This document shows positions 9,639-18,232 of a stretch of DNA of 18,232 nucleotides, piece by piece. The position numbers and the translations under genes were made by a program. The notes beneath the pieces are model-generated. The model did no database searches and was not told the DNA's origin. It saw nothing but the letters and a program-made list of their open reading frames with translations. Position 1 is the stretch's first letter, and every line of letters starts with the position of its first letter. The stretch lies in the NCBI GenBank assembly GCA_021401465.1, contig JADDMT010000281.1:1-18232 (forward strand), given 5' to 3'. This DNA comes from Teratosphaeria epicoccoides. Taxonomy: Eukaryota > Ascomycota > Dothideomycetes > Mycosphaerellales > Teratosphaeriaceae.

Positions 9639-10973
9639 ATCCTTCTGTTTCAAGGATTAGTATACATGCTAACGTCTTTACGATTAGAGCTACTACGACT
9701 CCGACATGACGTACCTTAGGCAGGACACCTGGGAGTGTCTAAAATGAAGCAAATTCTCTGACAAGAATATTACTTCCCTAGGATAAGCAAGGCAATCGAG
9801 GACTACGTCTGTCGATATGTGACTTGCTAACAAAGTAAGCATGACTATTACAAACCGTATAGGCTACTACGACTACTTAAGGTACCTTAACGGCTATAGG
9901 AGTCGCTTGCCATAGATTTCATTGTTAAACTACCTTAGTCGAGAGAACCTGCTACGAATGAGTTCTTTGACAGGATCATGGTAGTAGTCGACTAATTTAC
10001 TAAGTTTAGGAAGTTTATCCCTTACCGCAAAGACTTTAAGACTAAAGATATCGCGTATGTCTTCATCAAATAGGTAGTAGCACTACACGGTATGCTACAG
10101 GACCTAGTAACGGATCGAGGATCCGTGTTTACCTCTAACTTCTAGAGAGCCCTGATGAGGCAATTCTAGGTTAGACATTAACTAAGTACTTCCTTCTACC
10201 CTTAGACAGATAGACAGACAGAACGTCTAAATCAGACGTTAGAACAGTACCTTAGATCCTATGTGAATAGGGACTAGAACAACTAGGTAGAGTTGTTGCT
10301 AATGGCATAGCTCGCGTATAATAGTACGCTAGCAGAGTCGACAGGACTCTCGCCTTTTCAGATGGCATATAGATCAGCTATGGAAGACATTCTAGACGTC
10401 TTAGCTAGTAATCTAAACCTAGCAGCACTCGGACAAGTAGAACATCTACGCTAACTACAAACGGAAGCACGACTTAACCTGCAGTTCTATTAGCAGAACA
10501 TGGCATAGTACGCAAATCGTAAGAGAATTAAGGGACTAATTCTAAAGGAGGGGGACAAGGTGTATCTCCTCTACTATCACATCAAATCGGACAAGCCGAG
10601 TAAAAAACTAGATGCTGTAAAACTAGGACTATTCAGGATCAAGGCCAAGAAAGGACTAGTTAATTTTGAGTTATAGCTACCTAAGCAGATGAGAATACAC
10701 CCTGTGTTCTATTTCTCTCTGCTAGAACAAGCAGCGCTAGACGCCGCACTGCGAACGGAACCCTTACTACTCGACCCTAAAGTAGAAGAACCCGAGTACT
10801 CTGTCGAGAAGATTGTCGACACTCGCTAGCGGGACAGACAGCGAGAGTACTTAGTACAATGGGAAGGATATAGGAGTACCGAGAACACCTAGGAACCCCT
10901 AGAACATCTGCGAAACTGTTAGTAAAAGATACAAAGTTTCGAGAAAGGAATAAACCTAGGAAGAAGATCCTAA
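9639..10973 (+). pseudogene. pol: gypsy Pol pseudogene fragment (integrase, chromodomain), element D
   Basis: One frame of 445 codons has about two dozen RIP stops and no frameshift. It opens with ILLFQGLVYM, the usual lead-in to the integrase zinc domain, followed by RHDV (His codon 9705) and GHLGVSK (His codon 9726). Of the Cys pair, one is Tyr (TAT at 9816) and one remains (TGC at 9825). The catalytic residues are all still encoded: Asp at 9915 (IDFIVKLP), Asp at 10113 (VTDRGSVF) and Glu at 10221 (DRQTERLNQ). A chromodomain lies at about 10840-10920 (EYLVQWEGY, then a TAG at the Trp before EPLEHLR). The frame ends at TAA 10971, overlapping the antisense gene's end by 18 bp. RT and RNase H are cut off by the insertion of B. 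Confidence 0.87.
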
Positions 10974-11477
10974 GCCACGACTAGACTCCTGCGGGACGCC
11001 GTCGATCGGCTCGGCTATCACGCTATCTAGGAAACCCTAATACGAGGCGTTAGCGAAACCCTCTATAGCGCTCCATGTTATAGGACTAAGAGCGAGACCC
11101 GCCGAAGGATCTAGGTTAAGAAGGAACCTAGCCTACAAGAGAGCCTGTTCTTCGGCCTCATCCTCCCTAATCTCATGCTCCTTAAGAGCGCGACTATCCT
11201 CGACCTCCTAGTCAACTACGTCTAACTGTTTTCGAAGACGTATCTCCTTTGCATGCGCCTCTATTATCTTCTGCGAAGCCTTAGCTAGGACCGCCTTTGC
11301 ACGATCGAGATTAGCAATTAGTCTTTTCCGCTAATCACCTAACTTCTTCTATTCGACCTCTGTTACCTTCGCGTCGTAACTTCGACAGTTACTAAAGTGA
11401 CATTGCAAACATTTCCCTAAGGAAATGTGTACCTGACAAACGAGCTTTAACTCTTGACACCTAGTACAGGACTTCAT
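10956..11477 (-). pseudogene. Antisense six-Cys plus coiled-coil protein gene of element D
   Basis: An ATG at 11477 opens a 173-codon frame on the strand opposite to pol, ending at a TAG at 10958-10956. Residues 4-31 have C-x2-C-x6-C-x8-C-x2-C-x4-C, reminiscent of the Zn(II)2Cys6 spacing but with a short last gap. Residues from about 44 to 115 are rich in Glu, Lys, Arg and Leu (for example EIRLRKQLDVV) and look like a coiled coil. The tail is Pro/Ser/Gly-rich. Five internal TAG codons fit RIP of Gln or Trp. I recall similar short Cys-cluster/coiled-coil hypothetical proteins being common in Pezizomycotina, but cannot confirm it here. The overlap with the pol end and the position before the LTR mirror the antisense gene of the A/B/C family. 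Confidence 0.72.
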
Positions 11478-11655
11478 GCTATCCTAGCCCTAACGATAGA
11501 TTTAATTCGCGCGGCGTTTGCGTTTCTACGTTAAAGGGGCGTTAGTGTCTAGGATGACATAAGGCAGTAATGTAGAAAGAGAAGACATCATGGCATAAAA
11601 GGAAATGACAAGAGAAACCCCGCACTAATAAGGTAGCTTAGGGACGAGCTAGGCT
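11478..11655. other. Spacer between antisense gene and polypurine tract, element D
   Basis: These 178 bp would contain the promoter of the antisense gene. I see no clear TATA box or other motif. Confidence 0.4.
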
Positions 11656-11668
11656 AAGAGGGGGATAG
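11656..11668 (+). other. Polypurine tract, element D
   Basis: The purine-rich aagagggggatag stands immediately before TGTCATGA, the usual arrangement at the 3' LTR of fungal gypsy elements. Confidence 0.7.
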
Positions 11669-12139
11669 TGTCATGAATGTTAGGAGTACTATAGGTTACA
11701 GGATTATGAGGGTCCTAAGTGCTATGAGTTATAGTATAGTCATAGGAGTACTATAAGTCATAGGCATAGTCATAGGAGAAAGGATCTGTCATGTAAGGAC
11801 AGATCCCCGGATCTATAGGGTTAGTCTATAGATCTATAGGCCTATAAGGAAGAAGGGATCTGTTATAGGATAACAGACCCTTAGATCTATAGGGTTAGTC
11901 TACAGATCTATAGACATAGATCTATTAGGTCTGTCGACAGATCTAACAGAGCTACTCTGTCTCTCTAGTATATAGGGATAGCTTCAGGACAGGTAGTTAG
12001 GAGCTTCGTGCTTAATTTCAATTCCCTTTCCCTAGGGGATAGTCAGTTATAAGGACAATTGCTATTGTCGATATTCTTCATAGCTCTGCGAGTCTAATAC
12101 CTAGTCACCTTCCTGCTATTAGTACCTACCCTAATGACA
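11669..12139 (+). repeat. 3' LTR of element D (about 471 bp)
   Basis: It starts TGTCATGA after the polypurine tract and ends TAATGACA, an imperfect inverted match of 7 in 8. A TATATAG box stands at 11969-11975. The right end is less certain than the left because the 5' LTR is not in the window for comparison. The first part is packed with short repeats and hairpins. Confidence 0.62.
11782..11945. repeat. Repeat and hairpin cluster inside LTR of element D
   Basis: A 30-bp direct repeat occurs at 11810-11839 and 11884-11913, 74 bp apart, with one difference (TATAGATC against TACAGATC). Palindromes alternate with it: a perfect 9-bp stem GGATCTGTC/GACAGATCC at 11782-11806, a similar stem around 11856-11880, and CTGTCGACAG near 11931-11940. 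The same CTGT...ACAG core thus recurs three times, next to repeated GATCTATAG words. Confidence 0.75.
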
Positions 12140-12341
12140 TAATTCTATACATCTCTATCTTGTAATAGGCGTCAATTAACTAGCCCTAGTTTAGTCTAGG
12201 AGCTTGAAGGACACCGCGCTTTACCCTTAAAGGATAACTACGCTCTTGAAAGCCCTAGGGGTTAACACTCCATGTAGCTTAGAAAAGGCAATCACTATTA
12301 TAATTAAGTAGTAAGTATACTGTGATTAGACTATAAGTTTC
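12140..12341. other. No recognisable feature
   Basis: About 200 bp between the LTR of element D and the decayed frame to the right. Both strands are full of stops and I see no repeat shared with the rest of the window. It may be the genomic flank of D or a further decayed part of the neighbouring frame. Confidence 0.4.
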
Positions 12342-12645
12342 CTTACTGTCTAACTGTCCTGTACGTATGTCGAAAGTGCACGTATAGGTTCTCCCTGCCA
12401 TAATGTAGAGCATTACCTTTGTTATACTCACTACATAATAGTAGTATAAGTCGCTACTCTTCCCTTTCCCCTTCCTCTTAATTAACCTTCTTCTTGTAGC
12501 TAAGGGTAATACGTCGCTGCTATAATGTTCTGCGGCTTATGTCGTATCCATTCGCAGACAATACATCTAGTATCTCCTTGTTAGTAAACTGCTAGTACTA
12601 GTATTAATACTCTATAAGGCAGTTAACCTTTGCTACGACTTCGCC
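12342..12645 (-). pseudogene. Decayed reading frame, possibly integrase/transposase N-terminal part
   Basis: On the minus strand a frame of about 100 codons begins at the edge of element C and has RIP-type TAG/TAA stops in a Gln/Tyr-rich stretch. It reads KEILDVLSANGYDISRRTL and then RRITLSYKKK, like a helix-turn-helix. Further on it reads GNALHYGRENLYVHFRHTY, which resembles the segment following the helix-turn-helix in some integrase-core proteins of fungal DNA transposons. That assignment is from memory of the pattern only. It seems to be interrupted by the insertion of element C, and its upstream part would lie beyond the right edge of the window. Confidence 0.38.
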
Positions 12646-13005
12646 TGATATAGATGTATATGCTATATGATATGAAAATATCTCGTAGTGTGACAGAGTA
12701 ATCCGACCTTTTAGTAGGTACAAGACAGCACTGCTTTCTGCTTATCGCAGAGGTGGCGCTAAGGGTGCTTATAACCCCTGACGCTCCTCAATTAGGGAAA
12801 GTATGTCTGAGCCTAACCCCGCAGGGGTACCGTAGGGTTAGCGACGTAGGGGCGTCCTACGTCGACAACTAATCCCTCTTAGACGACATACAAGCTAACG
12901 TATGTACGAAGGACCCCCTTGCCATATGTAGCAGGGTCACTGCATGCTAAGGGCGGGCATTAGAACCTATGCGGTTCTAATGGCCCCCTAGTATCAACCA
13001 TATCA
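12646..13005 (-). repeat. 3' LTR of copy C (360 bp)
   Basis: On the minus strand it starts TGATATGG and ends CTATATCA, the same termini and length as in copies A and B. The 10-bp stem hairpin (CATTAGAACC/GGTTCTAATG) is at about 12958-12982. Confidence 0.85.
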
Positions 13006-13019
13006 CTGCCCCTCCTCCT
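13006..13019 (-). other. Polypurine tract, copy C
   Basis: It is the reverse complement of aggaggaggggcag, directly inside the LTR, as in copies A and B. Confidence 0.75.
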
Positions 13020-13803
13020 ATGAGGATGTCCCTAGCCTTACTAAGTAATGCATGCGGAACGTATAGGGTACAGGATGTAGCACGCTTACACTATGCAAGG
13101 GTGAATAGGTAGATAGCCTACGTAACATGTGTCATGCGCATACCTTAACACCTTCGCAGCGAGTACGGGGCAGAGGCTGCTAACTCGGGCAGGTTTTAAT
13201 CCGTCACATGTTAGGCAGCCTTATAACACCTTCGCTTCACATGCGGATCGAGATATCAGGAAACCGCGAGTACGTACTTCGGTTAATCCTTGAAATTATA
13301 GGGCGAGCATGCGCGCCGGCCTTGCTAAGTAGCTTAGCTATCCCTATTTAGTCGTGACTGTGAAGAACGTGTCGCAGAACCTTAGGGTAGTAGGAAAGTG
13401 CGCGGACGCTCTACGCGCGCCGCTCGAAACGGCAGGAGCGCGCTCCTAGCGCGGGCCTCGCCACATTTCCATGCTAGTAGGCTAGCACAAGTACAGTCGG
13501 CGCATATGCGTGACGGCCGCGTTATCTGTTATTACATCATTCGGTCCCCTTGTAAGTCAACTAAAGGCAGGTACTCTACGCATGTAGTTCGAGTCACTAG
13601 CTTAACAGTTGCGGTAGGCAACAGGGGGGCTGTCAGAGGGTATAAAAACCTCGTCACTTCCTAAACTTTCCTGTTCTAAGACACTAACATTAACCTCCGC
13701 TCCTACTTCGCTTAGCTTGCGCCTCGCCATGTCTGCGGGTCTATACTAGAGCTTCTTCTTCTTTAATTAATCAATTAAGATCAATTAACCTGTCTTAGCT
13801 ACA
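13020..13803 (+). promoter_or_regulatory. Upstream region of the antisense gene, copy C
   Basis: 784 bp, the same length as in A and B. The TATA-like box is at 13641, and a CT-rich tract followed by TTAATTAATCAATTAAG-type sequence lies at 13752-13787, just before the ATG at 13804. An open frame at 13398-13664 starts at GTG and runs over the TATA box, so I do not call it a gene. Confidence 0.5.
13641..13648 (+). promoter_or_regulatory. TATA-like box of antisense gene, copy C
   Basis: TATAAAAA, 163 bp before the ATG at 13804, with the same spacing as in the other copies. Confidence 0.45.
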
Positions 13804-15241
13804 ATGGCTCATATGCTGCAGACTAAGTTCGACGCTACTCGCTCTGCCCACGATTGTCACTTATGTCGACAATGCCTTGACAACCTTAGTAGCTAAGCTG
13901 CACACATCTCGAAGCGTAGCCGAGATCTGCGTTAGCGGATTTGATGAGGGCAGTGTCTACCGCAATTGTGTTAACTATAATAGCAAGCATCAAAAATGCT
14001 AAGACCTCCCTAAAGAGGTGTACGGCAAGTATAACTAGCTCTGCTGTAACATCGATGACTTCTAGAGTGCGCGTAACGAGGGGATTGCCGAAGGTACTCC
14101 GACTATGAACAGGCTACAGGCTAAGTACCGCGAGGCACTCGCCTACCTGCTCGGCGCCCTCTTATGCTTTACCGCGACTACTAACTGTTCTCATAGTAGT
14201 GTTCGCTTTGACTCTCTGCTAACAGGCGAAAACGTCTGTCTAGGTCTGATCGCAGACTTAGTCTAGAAGACCTTGAAGGTACTAACTGTTAGGGTCGAGA
14301 CCTTCGCCATAGTACGCATATAGTGCGGGTACCCTCTAAGTATGAATGCTGACTTTCTCCGCTAGGCTAACGTTAGCGTCGAGAAATATCTGACTAGCCG
14401 TCAGCGTTAGCAACTCGGGGCCCTTGCCTCTATTAACGATGACTTTAAGACGCAGATGATCCGCAAGAAGGTTATCAAGCAATTCACCGCTCCTGCTACT
14501 AAGGCCATGCCCTAGCGCCATACCGAGAGACAGCCTGCCTCTAAGCTAGTCCTAAGGACTAAGCCGTAAGTTACTTACTCAAATCCTGTTACGTGCGTAT
14601 AGCTAACACATTGTAGCGCCGCCGCCTACGCCGCCTCGACGCTACTGTCTAAGAAGAAGAAGAGGGCCAGGGCTGAAATTAAGGTTAGCGACAAGGAAGC
14701 CGAACCTTCCCTGCTTGCGACCCGCACTACGTCCGTCAAGACGCTAAGGCATAAGCCTCTAGGCTAGATCTTTGAGGATGAGGAGGATAACGATGTGTAG
14801 GATACCTTCGGTCCTAACGTGATCCCTTCGCGCTATAGTGTCACTATACTAGTTACGCCTAAGGGAGACACTAAGTCTAATGATGTAGTCGACACTTATG
14901 TCAAGAAGCGCAAGATGATCTCGAGGGCCGAGCGCGACAGCCGCAAGCGCGCTCGAGTCTCTTCGCCTTCTAATGCTAAGGATGAGGTAGTCGTCGCGAC
15001 TAGGCGCAGTAAGGATGTCGCTAGTTCTCTAGCTACTATAGGCTCTAAAGACAAGCTCCCTCGCAACCTACTAAAGAAGAAGATGCTAGCCTCTCTTCGT
15101 GGCGTTGCTACCCCCGTTACTTATAGTCGCTTCAGGGTGTTTAGTAGACCCCGTGTAGGTAGGCAGTCCCTAGCGGACCGTAACAAGAAAGACTCTCCTG
15201 CTTTGGGTTTAGTCAGGAAGCCCCTAACTAGTAGTCGCTAA
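13804..15241 (+). pseudogene. Antisense accessory gene, copy C (Cys-cluster, basic C terminus)
   Basis: The ATG is at 13804 and the TAA ends at 15241; the length of 1438 bp is identical to copy A. It carries the same 59-bp deletion (at about 13909/13910) as A, so donor and branch site of the intron are missing and the ATG frame no longer joins the downstream frame. N-terminal Cys codons are kept (DCHLCRQC region in the ATG frame). Downstream the frame reads EICVSGFDEG and NCVNYNSKHQKC, with one Cys changed to Tyr. The last 140 codons (14819-15241) are free of stops and contain KKRK and RKRAR basic clusters. It is transcribed toward the pol end of its own element, with 140 bp between the convergent stops. 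Confidence 0.75.
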
Positions 15242-15381
15242 GCATTAGCTACGAAGCTAATCCGAGCATGTCTCTTGTTCTTCTTAGGTTTATTCTAGGT
15301 ATGCCTTTAGGCATCAATGATGTATAAGTAGGGCGTTTGCTTCTCGTTGTTACTTCGCGCGTCATGCGCTACATACACGTG

Positions 15382-18232
15382 TCAAGAATTCTGCTCTAGA
15401 ACCCTTATCTTCCCACGAATCGACCTTCTTAAGCCCTGCTTACGCCTCCTCCGCTCTTTGAATTCACGGATAGCTTCTAGGGCGTTCTTGCAGTCTTCAG
15501 CCGGAACCTATTATGTGTACTTAGGTAGGTATCCTTTCTACTTCACTAGATAGTGCGTTGCGCCCTTACGCTGCATACTGTCCTTAATACCCTTGACTTC
15601 CTACTCTTCGTTCTCTTCTGCTACTAGCATCGGGTCCGCGGGCTCTTCGCCCTCGCGCTATACCTATGGTTCGAGTAGAGATACGTGGAAGACGTTATGC
15701 ACACGATACGACAATAGCAATGATAGCTAGTACGCCTGCAAGCCTATCGCGTCGCGTATCTAGAAGGGTCCGACGAACCTTAGCGTCATCTTCTTGCTTA
15801 GAAGTTTCAGCTTAAGATTCTTTGTTAATAGTAACACCTTCGTACTAACTGCATACTACATCGGTTTAGCATAGGCGTTATTATGTTTAATCTAGGATTC
15901 TGAGGCCTTTTTCTAGTGTTCTATTAGCACCGAATGTACCTCGCGCATACACCGCGCTAATTCCGTAGTAGCTAGCACCCTCTCCTTAGAAGACTCGTCC
16001 TAAGGCGGTTCTAGGTGTATTTCTAGATCAAAGCTATAAAGAATCTGAAATAGCGACATGCGCATAGTAGCATACACGCTGTTATTAACTGCAAATTCCG
16101 CTATAGGAATTGCGTCGGCCTAGGCATCCTAGTTCTTAGCGTAGTAGCACCGAAGGTACTACTTAAGAGTCTAGTTCATACGTTTAGTCTAACCATTAGT
16201 CTGTAGATAGAATGCTGTACTTAGGCGGTGCTTAACACGCGCCTCAAACACAAATTCTTGCTAGTATTTACTAGTAAAGACAGAACCTCGATCTAATAGG
16301 ATACTTTAGGGGACACTAAAGCGCTATATGACTTCGTCGCGAAGTAGTCGCGTAAGCTCGCCGCTTATGCACTTTTTCGTATATAGGATGAAGACATTCA
16401 TCTTCGAGTATTAGTTGACTACTACAAGGACAGTATTAACTACATTGCCTTTCTACTTTGCTAGTAGCAGATTAGTAATAAAATCCATAGTTAAGTCTTG
16501 CTATGGTCTCTCTGGCAGTAGGAGCGCCTAAGCATCGCTGTAGGGGCGATAGCGCCGAGATTTGCTGATCTGGCACGTCTAGCAGGATTTGACATAGTCA
16601 GAGACATCCTGTTCTAGCGTAGGCTACTAGTATTTGCGTCTAAGAAGTACGTTCGTCTTCTCTGCGCTAAAATGGCCCGCGAGTTTATCGTCATGATGAA
16701 TACAGAGGAGCTACGAACAGAGTACGCGGTTAGTAGGTACGTAGAGCCTATTGTCAAAGTACTACAAGTCGCCTAACTTAGTCTAGTACTTCGGGCTACC
16801 TGTAGTGTCCTAGAGGGCTACACCCTTATTAATCAACTCTGGTTCTCGCTCTTACAACCGCTAAATAAGTCTCGAGACTTCTTTAAAGGGTTCTTTAGAT
16901 ATCGCATGCTTACTACATGTAAGCTAGTTAACTACCGCACGGATCGAGCTAGACATAGTCGCCATAACTGCTAGATAGGAGGGTTCGTTACTAGCGGAGG
17001 CCATGAGGCCCTATTAGACCTGTAGTCGACCTACAAGAGGAGCTAATGACAGATCGCCGCCCTAAACTATAAGCTTCGTTTGTAGCGTAGGGAGAAGCTA
17101 TTAGTCACCCTCCTCCCTAGTGTCGTAGTCTAGTTGTCGCGAAGGACCATTAGCTAGATTCGTCTTTCCGGAACGATGCTAGATAACAAAGTCAAAGCTA
17201 GTAAGGAAAGTCGCCTACCTTGCTTGCCGACTACTTAGCTACTTCACGCCCATAAAGCCGCGAAGGTTGTTATAGTCAGTAAGCACCTTAATAGGGTACG
17301 CTGCGCCTTCGAGGTAGTGTCGGTACTCCTTGAAGCCGTTAACAATAGCCAAAAGCTCTTAATCGTGAGTCTTATAGTTAAGCTTAGCGCCCTGCATCTT
17401 CTGCGACTAGAAGGCAATCAGGTACTATTGCGCACTGCCTTCATGCGACTAGAGCTACAATATAATTGCGGCTATTACGAATTTTGAAGTATCGGTCTCT
17501 ATCCGGATCTTTGTAGCGGGGTCAAAGTGCCGAAGTATAGGCGCAGTTTGAAAAGCTGCTTTAAGTTTAGAGAAGGCCTTGCTCTAAGCCTCCGCCTAAG
17601 GCACTTTCCCTGGCTTTTTTCCTCGAACCGCGCCCTTTGCGAGGGCTATGAGGGGAGCCACGATCTTCGAGTAAGATCGTATAAATCTGCGATAGAAGTT
17701 AGTAAATCCTAGGAACACCTGCACTTCTCGGAGAGTAGTTAGCCGTAGCTACTCTGCAATTACGGACACCTTTTAGTCATCTATGATGACTCCTTCTATA
17801 GAGACGATGTATCCGAGAAACTTAATCCTATCTGTTAGGAATGAGCACTTCTTTAGGTTTGCGTATAGAGCGAACTTGCGGAGCCGTTCGAGTACTATCC
17901 TTAGATGCCGAATGTGCTCTTCCTTCAAGTCGGAGTAGACTAGTATATCGTCTAAATATACTACGTAGCAGGTGTCAACGAGGCCGGCTAGGGCCTAGTT
18001 AATATACGCTTAGAACGTTGCTAGTGCGTTAGTCAAGCTAAACGGCATCACTATATACTCGAAGTGTCTATACTACGTTTAGAATGTAGTCTTCTACTCG
18101 TCGCGCTTTCGGATCGGTATCTAATAGTAGGCGTCCTTCAAGTCGATAGACGAGAAGATGGCGGCGCGACTAAGGCGGTCAAGCGTCTCGCTAATAAGTA
18201 GTAGGGGGCAGCGGTTCTTCTAGGTTACCGCG
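15382..18232 (-). pseudogene. pol: gypsy Pol pseudogene (RT, RNase H, integrase, chromodomain), copy C
   Basis: This is the minus-strand counterpart of copy A pol, from its nucleotide 176 to the TGA (here 15384-15382), without indels. The RT box YLDD is intact at about 17958-17947. The first RNase H Asp is still GAT here (17493-17491), whereas copy A has Asn, so damage differs between copies. The integrase Glu position is again Lys (16185-16183). Numerous TAG stops occur throughout. The start of RT and everything upstream lies beyond the right edge. Confidence 0.9.

Larger units (their letters stand above)
9637..12139 (+). mobile_element. Second Ty3/gypsy family, element D (3' part)
   Basis: Pol of this element is clearly different in sequence from A/B/C. 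The visible parts are integrase from its N-terminal end through the chromodomain (9639-10973), an antisense gene (10956-11477, -), a spacer, a polypurine tract (11656-11668) and an LTR (11669-12139). It begins exactly where the LTR of B ends, so B probably integrated into D. The upstream half should lie left of the window beyond A and B. TGTCATGA-type LTR termini and a chromodomain fit fungal chromoviruses. Confidence 0.8.
1..18232. other. RIP-mutated repeat island
   Basis: Every coding frame here is broken by stops dominated by TAG, at positions where the gypsy family has Gln or Trp: CAG to TAG is a C-to-T change in CpA, and TGG to TAG is the same change on the other strand. Copies A and B compared over 1949-2086 against 5764-5901 differ at ten sites by my reading, all transitions. 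No net indel is needed over the 5.6-kb A/C alignment. TpA-rich words (cta, tag) are very frequent while CpG-rich stretches persist. This matches repeat-induced point mutation as known from Pezizomycotina. Base composition is not extremely AT-rich, so it is moderate or strictly CpA-targeted RIP. Confidence 0.88.
12646..18232 (-). mobile_element. Ty3/gypsy retrotransposon, copy C, inverted (5' part outside window)
   Basis: This is the third copy of the A/B family, read on the minus strand. Left to right it has the 3' LTR (12646-13005), polypurine tract, upstream region, antisense gene (+ strand, 13804-15241) and pol (minus, from 15384 to the right edge). It is exactly collinear with 176-5762. 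Its left end borders a different, decayed reading frame, so it is a separate insertion. Its gag, protease and 5' LTR lie beyond the right edge. Confidence 0.9.
12646..18232 (-). repeat. Right arm of the 5.6-kb inverted repeat
   Basis: This is the partner of 176-5762, described there. The arm reaches the window edge, so the true repeat is probably longer. Confidence 0.92.

Noticed and set aside
13398..13664. 88-codon Arg/Ala-rich open frame upstream of the antisense gene (also 8603-8884, minus)
   Set aside because: It starts at GTG and runs across the conserved TATA-like box. Its CpG-rich codons are poor RIP targets, which explains why it stays open in the copies.
15347..15553. 68-codon plus-strand open frame
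   Set aside because: It lies across the pol end and chromodomain on the wrong strand; a shadow frame. The same holds for 17527-17712, opposite RNase H.
1..18232. tRNA, rRNA or CRISPR arrays
   Set aside because: I saw no cloverleaf-like or regularly spaced repeat structure; the hairpins seen all lie within LTRs.

Overview
The window is a retrotransposon graveyard from a filamentous ascomycete (Pezizomycotina-like). I see no intact cellular gene. Long reading frames for Ty3/gypsy Pol can be followed for hundreds to a thousand codons without any net frameshift. They are riddled with in-frame stops, mostly TAG, at positions where the family has Gln (CAG) or Trp (TGG). C-to-T and G-to-A changes in CpA/TpG context are the signature of repeat-induced point mutation (RIP), which together with chromodomain-bearing Ty3/gypsy elements points to such a fungus.

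Layout. Element A (1-5762, + strand, 5' part outside the window) holds pol (RT, RNase H, integrase, chromodomain), an antisense accessory gene, a promoter-like region, a polypurine tract and a 360-bp 3' LTR. Element B (5763-9636, +) is the 3' part of a second copy of the same family, starting inside integrase exactly where A's LTR ends, so A appears to have inserted into B. Element D (9637-12139, +) is the 3' part of a different chromodomain gypsy family. It starts inside its integrase exactly where B's LTR ends, so B appears to have inserted into D. After D's LTR come about 200 bp with nothing recognisable, then a decayed minus-strand reading frame that may be an integrase/transposase fragment (12342-12645). 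Element C (12646-18232, -) is a third copy of the A/B family in inverted orientation, with its 3' LTR at 12646 and its 5' part outside the window. A and C form inverted arms of exactly 5587 bp each (176-5762 and 12646-18232).

The most interesting biology is an extra gene encoded antisense to pol, between pol and the 3' LTR, in both unrelated gypsy families. In the A/B/C family it is about 480 codons, starts with a cysteine cluster, ends with basic nuclear-localisation-like stretches, and has its own TATA-like upstream region. In copy B it still carries a textbook 54-nt fungal intron; A and C share a 59-bp deletion that removes most of this intron. In family D the antisense gene is a 173-codon six-cysteine plus coiled-coil protein. 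An intron on the strand opposite to the genomic RNA can survive retrotransposition, so it is strong evidence that the antisense gene was a real, separately transcribed gene.

The relative order of events inferred from nesting is D, then B, then A. The antisense-gene deletion agrees: B has the ancestral intron, while the later A, and C, come from a lineage that lost it. All boundaries, hairpins and motifs were read by eye; family names rest on recognised motifs, not on a search.
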